Notes: generated from the letters alone by a model not told the origin. A stretch of DNA of 64,000 bases from Caproicibacterium sp. BJN0003 (GCF_026314295.1 NZ_CP111108.1:2232001-2296000); one strand, 5' to 3'. Positions 7,450-15,948 are shown, counted from the first letter of the stretch. Translations and numbers: made by a program.

Positions 7450-8901
7450 TCAAAGTTCCTCTGCTGAAGTCTCTTTTATAACGACAGCAGGAGATTCCGT
7501 GCCTTCTAGAATTCCCTCATAATTGACTGCAGAGTCTTCTTCTCCCGGACGCAGTTCAGCTCCTGTTCCTTTTTTCCATTTATAAATGCCTGCACTGACA
7601 GCTACGATCACCAAAGGCACAATTAGCCAGATTATCATTGCTGGAATCAACTGTCCGCTCATAAACATGATCGGTACCATCGAAACCTGGAACATATCCA
7701 CAAAGGTGGTAAAGATTCCGGCCACTCCGACATCTTCCAAAACCGGTGCTTTATAATCCGGATCACTGATACGATACAGGATGACGCCGATCGCCATAAC
7801 GCCGGTACACATTCCAAAGACATAGATTCCACGCTCAAACCAATAATTGTGGAAAATCCGACGGGATACAAACAAAAGCCATATCAAGCAGCATGCAAGG
7901 CCAAGCAGAGAAATGATAATGAGCGGCACTGCATAGCTGATAACAACACTGATATTAATTGATGCAACACCGAACCCAACCAAATAATCGGTCACACAGG
8001 AACCGATTCTTGTAATCAGCTTCTGATCCACATAATGATCCAACTTTACAGCTTGCAGCAATTTATTCATCAGCCAGCCGCAAATCAATGCAATTCCATA
8101 AGTCGGTACGGAAAAAGAAGGCCAAATGCTCTTGAGCACATTGTTTAAAAGATACGCGCCGCCTACTGCGGTCAAAATAATGCAGAGATGCCATGCTAAA
8201 GGATCAATCGAAATTGAATTTACAGTCGCCTTACCGATCGATTTCTGATTCTCTTCTTCCACTAATCCTGTTTTCATTTCCTGTGAAAGCCCGTTAACTT
8301 CCTTAATCAAGCGGGTCCATTTTTTACGTGTCCCGATATTAATCAAAAGGATTCCGATGAAAATTCCATCCAACAAGCCAATTGTTGCAAATGTCTGCCC
8401 AATCGAAGTGGCAGAAGTCCAGCCGCAGCCCTCCGAAAGAGCCGCTCCAACGGCAGCCGCCGTTCCATGGCCGCCTTCGAATCCGGATGCCATCAGCATT
8501 CCAAAGCCTGGATTTAGATCTGGGAAAATTGTGGCCGCTAAAATCAAAGACGCCGCAATTCCGACTCCCCACTGGATCATAATCCCACTCGTCGTCACTG
8601 CAAAAGTGTCGCCAACACTTTTGATTGTCTCCTTGAATTTTGTTTTTTGTCTGCGGCCGATCAGCAATGTTCCAAACAATACCGAAATCATGATGCTTGG
8701 ATAAACTGAAATACTGCTGCTCAGCGGCAAAATATTCATAAAATATTTTCCGCCGATTACCCCTAAGATTCCTGCTACTAGCGAAGATGGAATATACCAA
8801 TTTTGCAAAAATTTCAATTTTGTCCGCAGAATATTTGCAATAAACAGTAACGCGGACATAATCGCAAAGTCATAAAACAAAGTTGTTGCCGAAAATTCCA
8901 T
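7450..8901 (-). CDS. GltS-family sodium:glutamate-type symporter
   Basis: The 483-residue membrane protein matches the glutamate:Na+ symporter (ESS/GltS) family: 10-12 hydrophobic segments, two inverted halves, and the glycine-rich reentrant stretches MLMASGFEGGHGTAAAVG in the first half and a matching loop in the second. The cytosolic C-terminus is hydrophilic. It is the first gene of the minus-strand operon with the four-subunit dehydrogenase, so it probably imports that enzyme's substrate, a glutamate-like or other anionic amino acid. AAGGA precedes the ATG. Family is firm, substrate inferred. Confidence 0.9.
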   Translation of the reverse strand: MEFSATTLFYDFAIMSALLFIANILRTKLKFLQNWYIPSSLVAGILGVIGGKYFMNILPLSSSISVYPSIMISVLFGTLLIGRRQKTKFKETIKSVGDTFAVTTSGIMIQWGVGIAASLILAATIFPDLNPGFGMLMASGFEGGHGTAAAVGAALSEGCGWTSATSIGQTFATIGLLDGIFIGILLINIGTRKKWTRLIKEVNGLSQEMKTGLVEEENQKSIGKATVNSISIDPLAWHLCIILTAVGGAYLLNNVLKSIWPSFSVPTYGIALICGWLMNKLLQAVKLDHYVDQKLITRIGSCVTDYLVGFGVASINISVVISYAVPLIIISLLGLACCLIWLLFVSRRIFHNYWFERGIYVFGMCTGVMAIGVILYRISDPDYKAPVLEDVGVAGIFTTFVDMFQVSMVPIMFMSGQLIPAMIIWLIVPLVIVAVSAGIYKWKKGTGAELRPGEEDSAVNYEGILEGTESPAVVIKETSAEEL

Positions 8902-9008
8902 GATGTTTCCTTCTTTCTTAAATCAGACAAGTGTAAACCCAAAAGCAAGTTAACTCGAAGGAAAGAACGTCATTGTTCAAAATTGCCAGGGCCGTCACAT
9001 GTAAATAG

Positions 9009-9022
9009 AAAGACTAGTCTTT
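9009..9022. promoter_or_regulatory. Candidate GntR operator upstream of the gltS-type operon
   Basis: AAAGACTAGTCTTT is a perfect 14-bp palindrome about 110 bases upstream of the transporter start and just downstream of the GntR terminator. A FadR/FCD-type GntR gene is adjacent, so it is a reasonable operator candidate, though not proven. Confidence 0.4.
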
Positions 9023-9030
9023 TTGGCATC

Positions 9031-9073
9031 AAAAAAGGAGCCCATGACAAACGAATGTCATGAACTCCTCTTT
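9031..9073 (-). terminator. Terminator of the GntR gene
   Basis: On the minus strand AGGAG...ATGACA pairs with TGTCAT...CTCCT and is followed by TTTTTT (9031-9036). The stem has a 3-base internal mismatch on each side. Confidence 0.75.
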
Positions 9074-9189
9074 GAACTTTTCTTTTTCCGGAATACCTTT
9101 ACTATAAATTTCTTTGTTATGAAAGTCAATATTCTAAGGCGTACTAAAAAAAATACATTTTATCTTATTTTTTAAAGTTTAGAGGAAAA

Positions 9190-9840
9190 TCAAAGCCGAA
9201 ATCTTTGATATACCTCAGTACACCATTCAAAATATTCTTCTGTATGTCGGCGATATGTCTTCTCAAATTTCAGAGCATCTCTTTCTTTAATTGCCTCCAT
9301 CAAAACCCGATTATCTGCAATCGAATGAAGATGCTTTTCCAGTGGAATCCCGTTCCAAAGCCAATTAAAATTACAAAGCGGAGGAATAGAAAGCCATACT
9401 TTCATCACAAGCGGCATTTTTGCCTCTTCCATAATCGAAATTCGAAACTGACGGCACAAATCTGCAGCATGGTGAATTTCTCGCTGCTCCACAAGCAACC
9501 CAATTTGTTCCAACTGTTTTTCTAAAGAAAGAACGCTTTTTTCTGTAATCCGTTCCATCGTATGATGGATCATCAAATCCACCAAAGCACAATCCAACTC
9601 AAGCATCTCATGAATTTCTTCCAAACGAACCACGGCAATGGTCCAGCCACAGCCGGTAGAATTCCTTTTGATCATGTTTTCGTTCTCTAATTTTTGCAGT
9701 GCTTGCCGCGCCGGGGTTCTGCTCACCAAAAATTTCTGCGCAATTTCTCCCTCGGTAAGGACTACATTTGGATTAAATTGTCCGTATAAGATCTCTTCTT
9801 TTAATCTGCAGTAAACATCCTCTTTTAGAGAACGACCCAT
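9190..9840 (-). CDS. GntR-family (FadR/FCD subfamily) transcriptional regulator
   Basis: The 216-residue protein has an N-terminal winged helix (LKEDVYCRLKEEILYGQF; LTEGEIAQKFLVSRTPARQAL) and an all-helical C-terminal ligand domain of the FCD type, usually binding a carboxylate or amino acid at a metal site. Start chosen at ATG 9840, preceded by AAGGAG with 8 bases spacing; an upstream extension lacks a binding site. It lies between the two minus-strand catabolic operons and is transcribed from its own promoter. It probably controls the downstream transporter/dehydrogenase operon and itself. Confidence 0.88.
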   Translation of the reverse strand: MGRSLKEDVYCRLKEEILYGQFNPNVVLTEGEIAQKFLVSRTPARQALQKLENENMIKRNSTGCGWTIAVVRLEEIHEMLELDCALVDLMIHHTMERITEKSVLSLEKQLEQIGLLVEQREIHHAADLCRQFRISIMEEAKMPLVMKVWLSIPPLCNFNWLWNGIPLEKHLHSIADNRVLMEAIKERDALKFEKTYRRHTEEYFEWCTEVYQRFRL

Positions 9841-9865
9841 TTTCTCATCTCCTTCTATTGAAATC

Positions 9866-9894
9866 ATTTTAATAAGAAAGAGAATTTTTGTCAA
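9866..9894 (-). promoter_or_regulatory. Sigma-A promoter of the GntR gene
   Basis: Minus-strand TTGACA (9889-9894) and TAAAAT (9866-9871) are spaced 17 bp, about 20 bases upstream of the ribosome-binding site. Confidence 0.8.
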
Positions 9895-9907
9895 TCATGA
9901 ATATAAT

Positions 9908-9920
9908 TTGTTTATAACAA
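9908..9920. promoter_or_regulatory. Candidate GntR autoregulatory site
   Basis: TTGTT-TAT-AACAA, a 5-3-5 inverted repeat, sits 13 bases upstream of the -35 box of the GntR promoter. The TTGT...ACAA form is common among GntR operators. The surroundings are AT-rich, so chance is possible. Confidence 0.35.
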
Positions 9921-10052
9921 TTGATAAAAACGCCTAATTTTAATTTACATAATTTCTAAATTATTTTGATCTGTTTTTATATAATTCCCTTATTAAATTA
10001 AAAAATAGCAATTTTAAATTAATAAAAAATAGTTTTTAAACAATTTTAAGTA

Positions 10053-11144
10053 CTATACTTCATTTTTTCCTAAAAGCCGGGGCGCCAAAAAGATTGCCAA
10101 AAGCATCCCGCTAAAGCCCCCCACCAGTTTTCCAAAAATCAGCGCGGGAACAATCTGTGGAAGCGTCTGGGAAGCATATGCCATATGATCGCCGAACGTG
10201 CAGGATGCAGATACAATCAGAGAAATATTCAGCATTCTGCCTCGATCATCCATATCAGACAGCATTTCCATCGTAGGTAAAGGGTTTGCAAGCGTAATCA
10301 AAAGCCCCGTTACGGAAGTTTTATTGATTTTCATCCGTCTGCCGATACCCTCCAGTCCTTTGTGCCCAACTTTTCGCAATACAAAAAGTAACGGAAATGC
10401 TCCAGCTAAAAAGATCGTGATTCCACCAACAATCTGAAATACTTCGTTGATGCTGCCCATTCCATCTAAAATTTTCAGCCCTGTCAGCTGAGAAAATCCA
10501 GCGATTGCCAGGCCTGCTATCGAAATTCCTAACATAATTTTTCCAAAAACCGAAAAAGCAGGCACAATCTTTTCTCCCAAAAGCAACAAAGCAATTAAAA
10601 GGGCTGCCGAAACGATCAATACCGGTATCGTATTAAAAAGCAGCATCGAAAAAGGAAAGCCTGCTGCCAAACCACCTGCAAGACATCCCAGTGGAATAGT
10701 TGCAACTCCGGCTACCATTCCATAAATTGCTGCCGGACGTTCTTTTTTCTTTGTAAAAGTCATCATTAAAGGCAACTGAAACATGATCGTTGTCCCCAAC
10801 ATAGAGCCTACGATCATTCCATTGTAAATTCCGGCCTGCGGATCGTTTGCCATCTCCGTTGCCAACACATATCCGCCTGAATCATTTGCAATTACTAAAC
10901 CCGCAAAACTAGAAGGGTCCGCTCCAATCGACTGAAAAATCGGGGCCAAAACGAATCCCAAACTATGTGCCGCTACCGGTGCCAGAACCATAAAGCCTGA
11001 CATGCACAGAATCAATCTTCCCGCTGACTGAAATCCATTTTCAAATTCTTTGCCAAGCCCATATCGGTTTCCAAAAATATCATCCAATGCACCCAACAGC
11101 AAAAAGGCAGCCATAATTGCTGTTAGGACCATTTGGAAATTCAA
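10053..11144 (-). CDS. EutH-family (ethanolamine permease-like) membrane protein
   Basis: This 363-residue polytopic protein is recognisably EutH-like: MVLAPVAAHSLGFVLAPIF, FAGLVIANDSGGYVLATEMA and VATIPLGCLAGGLAAG match conserved stretches of the ethanolamine permease family. No other eut genes lie nearby. Instead it is the last gene of a kinase/glycerol-3-phosphate-dehydrogenase operon that lacks a GlpF facilitator. It may therefore move glycerol or another small polyol/amino alcohol. The start is TTG (11144) with GGAGG 8 bases upstream. Family assignment is firm; the substrate is open. Confidence 0.85.
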   Translation of the reverse strand: MNFQMVLTAIMAAFLLLGALDDIFGNRYGLGKEFENGFQSAGRLILCMSGFMVLAPVAAHSLGFVLAPIFQSIGADPSSFAGLVIANDSGGYVLATEMANDPQAGIYNGMIVGSMLGTTIMFQLPLMMTFTKKKERPAAIYGMVAGVATIPLGCLAGGLAAGFPFSMLLFNTIPVLIVSAALLIALLLLGEKIVPAFSVFGKIMLGISIAGLAIAGFSQLTGLKILDGMGSINEVFQIVGGITIFLAGAFPLLFVLRKVGHKGLEGIGRRMKINKTSVTGLLITLANPLPTMEMLSDMDDRGRMLNISLIVSASCTFGDHMAYASQTLPQIVPALIFGKLVGGFSGMLLAIFLAPRLLGKNEV

Positions 11145-11186
11145 TTTTCACTCCTCCTTTTTTCCCACTCTTTAAAATTCGACCTC

Positions 11187-11561
11187 TCAGCCTGTGGATC
11201 CTGTTTTTTCTGCTTCTCCGGTAGCAACAATATCCACACCGGTATCCAGAATGTTTGGAATCAACACCTGATAACGACGAACCGGTGCTTGTAAATGCAG
11301 CATATGAATTTTTTGCATACAGCTCATCAACAATTCTTTTGGCAACGGACGGTTGGAACGCACTGCTACAAGTGGCTCATTACTGCCGCTTACTAAAGCA
11401 GTAGAGGTCAAAATTCGTACCGGATGAACAAATTCACTGCGGGCGTACTGTTCTCCGCGAGCACAAGTATAACCTTTTACCGAGCGAATCACTTCTCCTT
11501 CTCCGCAAACAGTGATTCTGCATCCCATCGGACAAACTGTACAGGTAATTTCTTTTTCCAT
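11187..11561 (-). CDS. DUF1667 protein, companion of GlpA/GlpB-like subunits
   Basis: This 124-residue protein begins MEKEITCTVCPMGCRITV and continues with GYTCARGEQYARSEF, giving a C-x2-C-x3-C plus C pattern that could bind an iron-sulfur cluster. DUF1667 proteins regularly follow anaerobic glycerol-3-phosphate dehydrogenase flavoproteins in Firmicutes. ATG 11561 is preferred because GAGG lies 8 bases upstream; it overlaps the preceding TGA closely, indicating coupled translation. Its role is probably electron transfer or assembly in that complex; it has no assigned activity. Confidence 0.82.
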   Translation of the reverse strand: MEKEITCTVCPMGCRITVCGEGEVIRSVKGYTCARGEQYARSEFVHPVRILTSTALVSGSNEPLVAVRSNRPLPKELLMSCMQKIHMLHLQAPVRRYQVLIPNILDTGVDIVATGEAEKTGSTG

Positions 11562-11563
11562 GA

Positions 11564-12823
11564 TCAAATCCTCTTTTCCGCATCGACTATAAGCGTTTCC
11601 CCTGAGAGTGAAGCGGTAGGAACACAGATATGCTGCATTTCGCCCGGATTTACACGAGGCAGACGTTTTTCAAAAAGCAGTCCTTCATCACAGGATACTT
11701 TTAATGTCGTTTCTTTCTGCGGCTGTTTTACGCGAAAATAAACCATTGTATCTTCCGCTTCATCGGAAACCGCAATTTTCTGTGGACAAAGGTACCTTAC
11801 ATTTTCTCCCGGCTGACATATCACCACCCGCTTAAAAGGTGGAAGCTGTCCCATCGCATATTTCGCCGCATTTTTCCCAGCCAGCATACTTTCTGCTGAA
11901 ACATTATCCACCAAGTCGTTTACATGAACGACATTTCCGCAGGCAAAAAGGCTGGGAGCACTGGTCTGCATATACTGATTGACGACCGGCCCGTTTGTTA
12001 CGCTGTCCATTTCAATGTTAGCTGCTCTTGAAAGTTCATTCTCAGGGATCAAGCCGACTGAGAGCAGCAAGGTATCGCAGTCAAAAAACACTTCTGTATT
12101 TGGAATCGGGACACGGTTCTGATCAACTTTTGCTACATAGACTCCCTCTACACGCTGATTTCCAACAATTCTTGTTACAGTATGAGAGAGCAGCAATGGG
12201 ATTCCGAAATCATCCAAGCACTGTACCCGGTTACGAATCAATCCTGCAAGATAGTCCATCACTTCCACGACTGCGACTACCTTGGCCCCTTCCAGTGTAA
12301 GGCGGCGTGCCATAATCATCCCGATATCTCCGGAGCCTAAAATCACTACTTTTTTTCCGACCATTTCATTCTGCCGATTGACCATTCTCTGAGCGGAACC
12401 GGCGGTATAAATTCCTGCTGGACGCGTTCCCGGAATCTGAATATTTCCCCGGGTCTTTTCACGGCATCCCATAGCAAGGACCACACTTTTGGCTTTTACC
12501 ATCGTTATTCCATAGCGGGAATTCGTGCAATAGATCGTTCCGTCTTGCCGAACTTCCAAAACCATGGTATCCAGCAGTGTTTCAATCCCAGCCTGCTCCA
12601 CTTTTTCAATAAAGCGCCCCGCATATTCGGGTCCGGTGAGTTCTTCCTTAAAAAGCGACAAACCAAATCCCGGATGCACGCACTGCTGCAAAATGCCTCC
12701 CAATGCGGTGTCACGTTCAATGATCAATACTTTCTCCGCGCCCTGCTCTTTCGCTGCAGCAGCTGCTGCAAGCCCTGCTGGGCCTGCTCCAATCACCGCT
12801 ACATCACATGTAATTTCATACAT
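11564..12823 (-). CDS. FAD-dependent oxidoreductase, GlpB-like subunit
   Basis: The 419-residue flavoprotein has two dinucleotide-binding folds (VAVIGAGPAGLAAAAAA and VVILGSGDIGMIMARR) and a closing FAD motif (SLFACGNVVHVNDLVDN). It resembles the NAD(P)/FAD oxidoreductase that pairs with GlpA-like proteins and DUF1667 in Clostridia and is proposed to hand electrons from glycerol 3-phosphate oxidation to NAD(P) or the quinone-free respiratory chain. GGGGG stands 8 bases before the ATG. It is 13 bases after the GlpA-like gene. Note its close resemblance in type to the flavoprotein at 5536-7116, minus the ferredoxin domain. Confidence 0.85.
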   Translation of the reverse strand: MYEITCDVAVIGAGPAGLAAAAAAKEQGAEKVLIIERDTALGGILQQCVHPGFGLSLFKEELTGPEYAGRFIEKVEQAGIETLLDTMVLEVRQDGTIYCTNSRYGITMVKAKSVVLAMGCREKTRGNIQIPGTRPAGIYTAGSAQRMVNRQNEMVGKKVVILGSGDIGMIMARRLTLEGAKVVAVVEVMDYLAGLIRNRVQCLDDFGIPLLLSHTVTRIVGNQRVEGVYVAKVDQNRVPIPNTEVFFDCDTLLLSVGLIPENELSRAANIEMDSVTNGPVVNQYMQTSAPSLFACGNVVHVNDLVDNVSAESMLAGKNAAKYAMGQLPPFKRVVICQPGENVRYLCPQKIAVSDEAEDTMVYFRVKQPQKETTLKVSCDEGLLFEKRLPRVNPGEMQHICVPTASLSGETLIVDAEKRI

Positions 12824-12836
12824 TATGTAATCCCCC

Positions 12837-14276
12837 TTATCTTACTTTTCCGGCAATCATATAAGAACCTTTATCATTCTTATTGATTTCCTCAGCAGAT
12901 ACTCCCAGTTCGCGTGCAAGAATTTCGAGCACTCTTGGCCCACAAAATCCGCCTTGGCAGCGCCCCAGCCCTGCGCGCACACGGCGTTTAACCGCATCCA
13001 TACTCCGGGCAGGAATCGGGCTGTGAATTGCCGCAACGATTTCTCCTTCTGTGATCGTTTCGCAGCGACAGATCACTCTGCCGTATAAAGGATCTTTTTG
13101 GATCATTTCATCTTGCTGCTCCCGGGTAAGCTCCCGAAACCTTACGATCCCTTTTCGAACCGGATTAAAATCAGGATTCATTTCTGCAGGCATTCCAATT
13201 TTTAAAAGGGTTTGTGCCACATATTTTCCAAGGGAAGCGGAAGCCGTTAATCCCGTAGAACGCACTCCTGATAGATTTACATAATTTGTTAAGTCGTCAT
13301 AAGTATCTACATGCAGTCCCTCCGGATTTCGATTTGGACGCAGGCCGCTGTACTGTGTGATCGTATCGCGAAGATTGACATTCGGAATCAAGTGCCGCAC
13401 ATCTTGGGCAACACTCTTAAGTCCTGCCGCATCCGTTGATCGATCCTCCTTATCTGAAAGGTCTTCCGCTGTCGGACCAACCAACATATTCCCGTGGATA
13501 GTCGGACACATCAGCTTTCCTTTCGTAACTTTCGTTGGAATCGGCAGTATAATATGTTCTACTTTACAGGATGTATTTTTATCAAGAACATAAAACTGTC
13601 CTTTTCGCGGATTCACTGTATAATCATTTTTTCCAACCATTGCTGCAATTTCATCACAATGCAGTCCAGCTGCATTGACAACCCATTTACAGGAAATTTC
13701 GCCGGCTGTTGTTTCCACCACTGTTATTTTTCCCTGTTCCACATGCATCCCGGTTACTTCTGTTCCCAAAAGAAAATCAGCACCGTTCTGCTGTGCATTT
13801 TCAGCATAACCAACCACCAACAGGAATGGATCAATGATACTCTCCCGCGGAATATATAGCCCTGCTTTTGTCTCAGGGTTCAAATTTGGCTCCATTTTAA
13901 GCAATTCCTTGCCTGAAAGATATTCCACATCATATACACGATTTTTAAATGCCTTTTCTTTTAATGCCGGTAATTTTTCATACTGTTCCTGAGTGATTGC
14001 CGGAAGAATTCCACCAATTCTCGAAAATGGGACATCCAGATCTTTCGTAAGCTTGTCATACATAGGGTTTGCTGCAACCACTAACTGAGATTCCAATGTA
14101 TCCGGAGAGGCATCATATCCCGTATGAATGATTGCACTGTTCGCTTTGGAAGCATCTCCCCCAACATCTTCCTTCTTTTCGACCACCAATACGCGGACCT
14201 GATATTTTGTCAGTTCTCGCGCGATGGAACAACCAACCGCTCCGGCCCCAATAACCAACACATCTGTGCTTCTCAT
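12837..14276 (-). CDS. GlpA-like glycerol-3-phosphate dehydrogenase with C-terminal BFD domain
   Basis: The 479-residue protein has a DAO-type FAD fold (VLVIGAGAVGCSIAREL) covering the first 370 residues and a C-terminal BFD-like [2Fe-2S] domain with VICRCETITEGEI and GRCQGGFCGPRV. This is the architecture of anaerobic GlpA, which oxidises sn-glycerol 3-phosphate to dihydroxyacetone phosphate. AGGAGG precedes the ATG. It lies between the kinase gene (27 bases upstream) and the GlpB-like gene, which supports the assignment. Substrate specificity beyond glycerol 3-phosphate cannot be excluded. Confidence 0.88.
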   Translation of the reverse strand: MRSTDVLVIGAGAVGCSIARELTKYQVRVLVVEKKEDVGGDASKANSAIIHTGYDASPDTLESQLVVAANPMYDKLTKDLDVPFSRIGGILPAITQEQYEKLPALKEKAFKNRVYDVEYLSGKELLKMEPNLNPETKAGLYIPRESIIDPFLLVVGYAENAQQNGADFLLGTEVTGMHVEQGKITVVETTAGEISCKWVVNAAGLHCDEIAAMVGKNDYTVNPRKGQFYVLDKNTSCKVEHIILPIPTKVTKGKLMCPTIHGNMLVGPTAEDLSDKEDRSTDAAGLKSVAQDVRHLIPNVNLRDTITQYSGLRPNRNPEGLHVDTYDDLTNYVNLSGVRSTGLTASASLGKYVAQTLLKIGMPAEMNPDFNPVRKGIVRFRELTREQQDEMIQKDPLYGRVICRCETITEGEIVAAIHSPIPARSMDAVKRRVRAGLGRCQGGFCGPRVLEILARELGVSAEEINKNDKGSYMIAGKVR

Positions 14277-14303
14277 TGTTTTTCCTCCTAAAACTAAAAA
14301 CTT

Positions 14304-15809
14304 TTATGGTTTCTCTTTTTGAAGCCATCCAAGAGAACGTTCCACTGCTCTGTGCCAATTGTAGAGCAGTGTCTGCCGCTCATCCTCTGACATTTTGGGC
14401 TCGTATCGACACTGTAATTTCCAGTTACTCTCAATTTCACTTAAAGACGAAAACCATCCTTCTCCAAAAGCAGCAAGATAAGCTGCTCCCAAGCTACTGG
14501 TTTCCGAAATCACCGGGACATCTACAGGGATATTCAAAATATCCGCCTGAAACTGCATTAAAAAGGAATTGACCGTCATCCCTCCATCTGCACGCATCAC
14601 TTGAATCGGAAATCCAGAATCTCTGATCATAACATCTAGATTGTCAGATACCTGATAAGCAATACTTTCCAGAGTCGCCCGAACGATCTGCTCTTTTTTG
14701 GTCATAGAATTGATGCCAAAAATCGTTCCGCGCGCACAGTTATCCCAATGGGGGGCTGCCAACCCCACAAACGCCGGTACAAAGTAAATACCACCATTAT
14801 TCTGTATGCTCTCTGCCATTTGCTGCGTTTGTTCAAAAGATTCGATCATTCCCATCTTTTCGTGCAGCCAATTAATTGCCGCTCCAGCTGTATAAATACC
14901 GCCGTCTAAGGCAAATGTATCTTTTCCTCCCAGATTCCACGCTACCGTCGTCAAAAGTCCTCCCGGAGACTTGATAGGCGTCTGCCCTGTATTCATAAGA
15001 AGAAAACAGCCTGTTCCATAAGTTGTTTTTATCATTCCTGTATGAAAGCAGCACTGCCCAAACAGCGCCGCCTGCTGATCGACTATTAAACCTGAAACGG
15101 GAACTTGGAGTCCCAAAAAGCACTGCGGTTCGGTCATACCGAATCGTTTTGCACTGCTGCCAATTTGAGGGAGCATCTTACGAGGAAGGGAAAGCATCTC
15201 TAAAATCTCGTCATCCCATAATCCTGTATGAATGTTATAAAGCATGGTGCGCGAGGCAGTAGAAGGATCCGTCATATGGATTTTTCCTCCCGTCATCTTC
15301 CAGAGAAACCAACTGCCAAGTGTTCCTGCACAAAGTTCCCCCTTTTCCGCCCGCTGATGTCCATTGGGAATTTGATTCAATTCCCAAACAAATTTCTCTG
15401 CACTAAAATAAGAATCCGGAAAAAAGCCCGTGCGTTTTTGGATTTCTTCCCCATACTTTTCAGCTAACTCTTCGGACGCCGATACTGTTCTTCGATCCTG
15501 CCAATTAATTGCCTGTGAAAGCGGATTTCCAGTTGATTTTTCCCAAATCAAGCAGCTTTCTCCCTGGTGGTCAAGTCCGATTCCTAAAATTCTTGCATTT
15601 AAGGGAAGCTGCGATAACGCTTTCTTTACTGCACATAGCAAATCTTCCCAAAGAACATTTGCGTCCTGCTCCATCCAGCCTAGTTTTGGGCTGTTCATTA
15701 TATGTTTTTGATAACCTTTTGCTGCAACATCCCATTTTTCATCCATTATCAACACTGTCGTTCCAGTTGTTCCAGCATCTATTCCCATAAAATATCCTTT
15801 ATGTTCCAT
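14304..15809 (-). CDS. glpK: Glycerol kinase-like FGGY carbohydrate kinase
   Basis: The start is taken at ATG 15809 (GGAGGGG 8 bases upstream), giving 501 residues. Sugar-kinase motifs are present: GIDAGTTGTTVLIMDE (phosphate 1), NWQDRRT, a DPSTASRTMLYNIHTG block close to that of GlpK, TTYGTGCFLLMNTG (phosphate 2) and ADGGMTVNSFLMQFQAD. It should phosphorylate glycerol with ATP to glycerol 3-phosphate for the next enzyme in the operon. The sequence differs from textbook GlpK at several substrate-near positions, so another polyol is possible. It is first in the operon; a promoter and a palindromic operator lie directly upstream. Confidence 0.85.
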   Translation of the reverse strand: MEHKGYFMGIDAGTTGTTVLIMDEKWDVAAKGYQKHIMNSPKLGWMEQDANVLWEDLLCAVKKALSQLPLNARILGIGLDHQGESCLIWEKSTGNPLSQAINWQDRRTVSASEELAEKYGEEIQKRTGFFPDSYFSAEKFVWELNQIPNGHQRAEKGELCAGTLGSWFLWKMTGGKIHMTDPSTASRTMLYNIHTGLWDDEILEMLSLPRKMLPQIGSSAKRFGMTEPQCFLGLQVPVSGLIVDQQAALFGQCCFHTGMIKTTYGTGCFLLMNTGQTPIKSPGGLLTTVAWNLGGKDTFALDGGIYTAGAAINWLHEKMGMIESFEQTQQMAESIQNNGGIYFVPAFVGLAAPHWDNCARGTIFGINSMTKKEQIVRATLESIAYQVSDNLDVMIRDSGFPIQVMRADGGMTVNSFLMQFQADILNIPVDVPVISETSSLGAAYLAAFGEGWFSSLSEIESNWKLQCRYEPKMSEDERQTLLYNWHRAVERSLGWLQKEKP

Positions 15810-15831
15810 ATAGCTTCCCCTCCGTGTGTGG

Positions 15832-15846
15832 AATATTGACAATATT
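15832..15846. promoter_or_regulatory. Candidate GlpR (DeoR-type) operator in the glpK leader
   Basis: AATATTG-A-CAATATT is a perfect 15-bp palindrome between the glpK transcription start and its ribosome-binding site. It is bordered by GTGTG repeats at both sides. Binding here would block transcription, as expected for a DeoR-family repressor encoded next door. Confidence 0.5.
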
Positions 15847-15866
15847 GTGTGATATTTTATGGATTT

Positions 15867-15895
15867 ATAATAGCATAGGAAATAAAAAATAGCAA
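15867..15895 (-). promoter_or_regulatory. Promoter of the glpK operon
   Basis: Minus-strand TTGCTA (15890-15895) and TATTAT (15867-15872), spacer 17 bp, with an extended -10 TGC immediately before the hexamer. Confidence 0.75.
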
Positions 15896-15948
15896 GAAAA
15901 GAAACGTACTTTCTTGCTATTTTTTTCATAAAATTTTATTAAAATAAC

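Noticed and set aside
4080-8901. True hydrogen cyanide synthase
   Set aside because: The subunit types match HcnABC, but HCN synthesis is known from aerobic or microaerobic pseudomonads and the transporter and ferredoxin domain point to amino-acid catabolism instead.
15810-15929. N-terminal extension of the glycerol kinase frame
   Set aside because: The upstream start has no ribosome-binding site and the segment covers the promoter and operator; ATG 15809 has GGAGGGG at good spacing.
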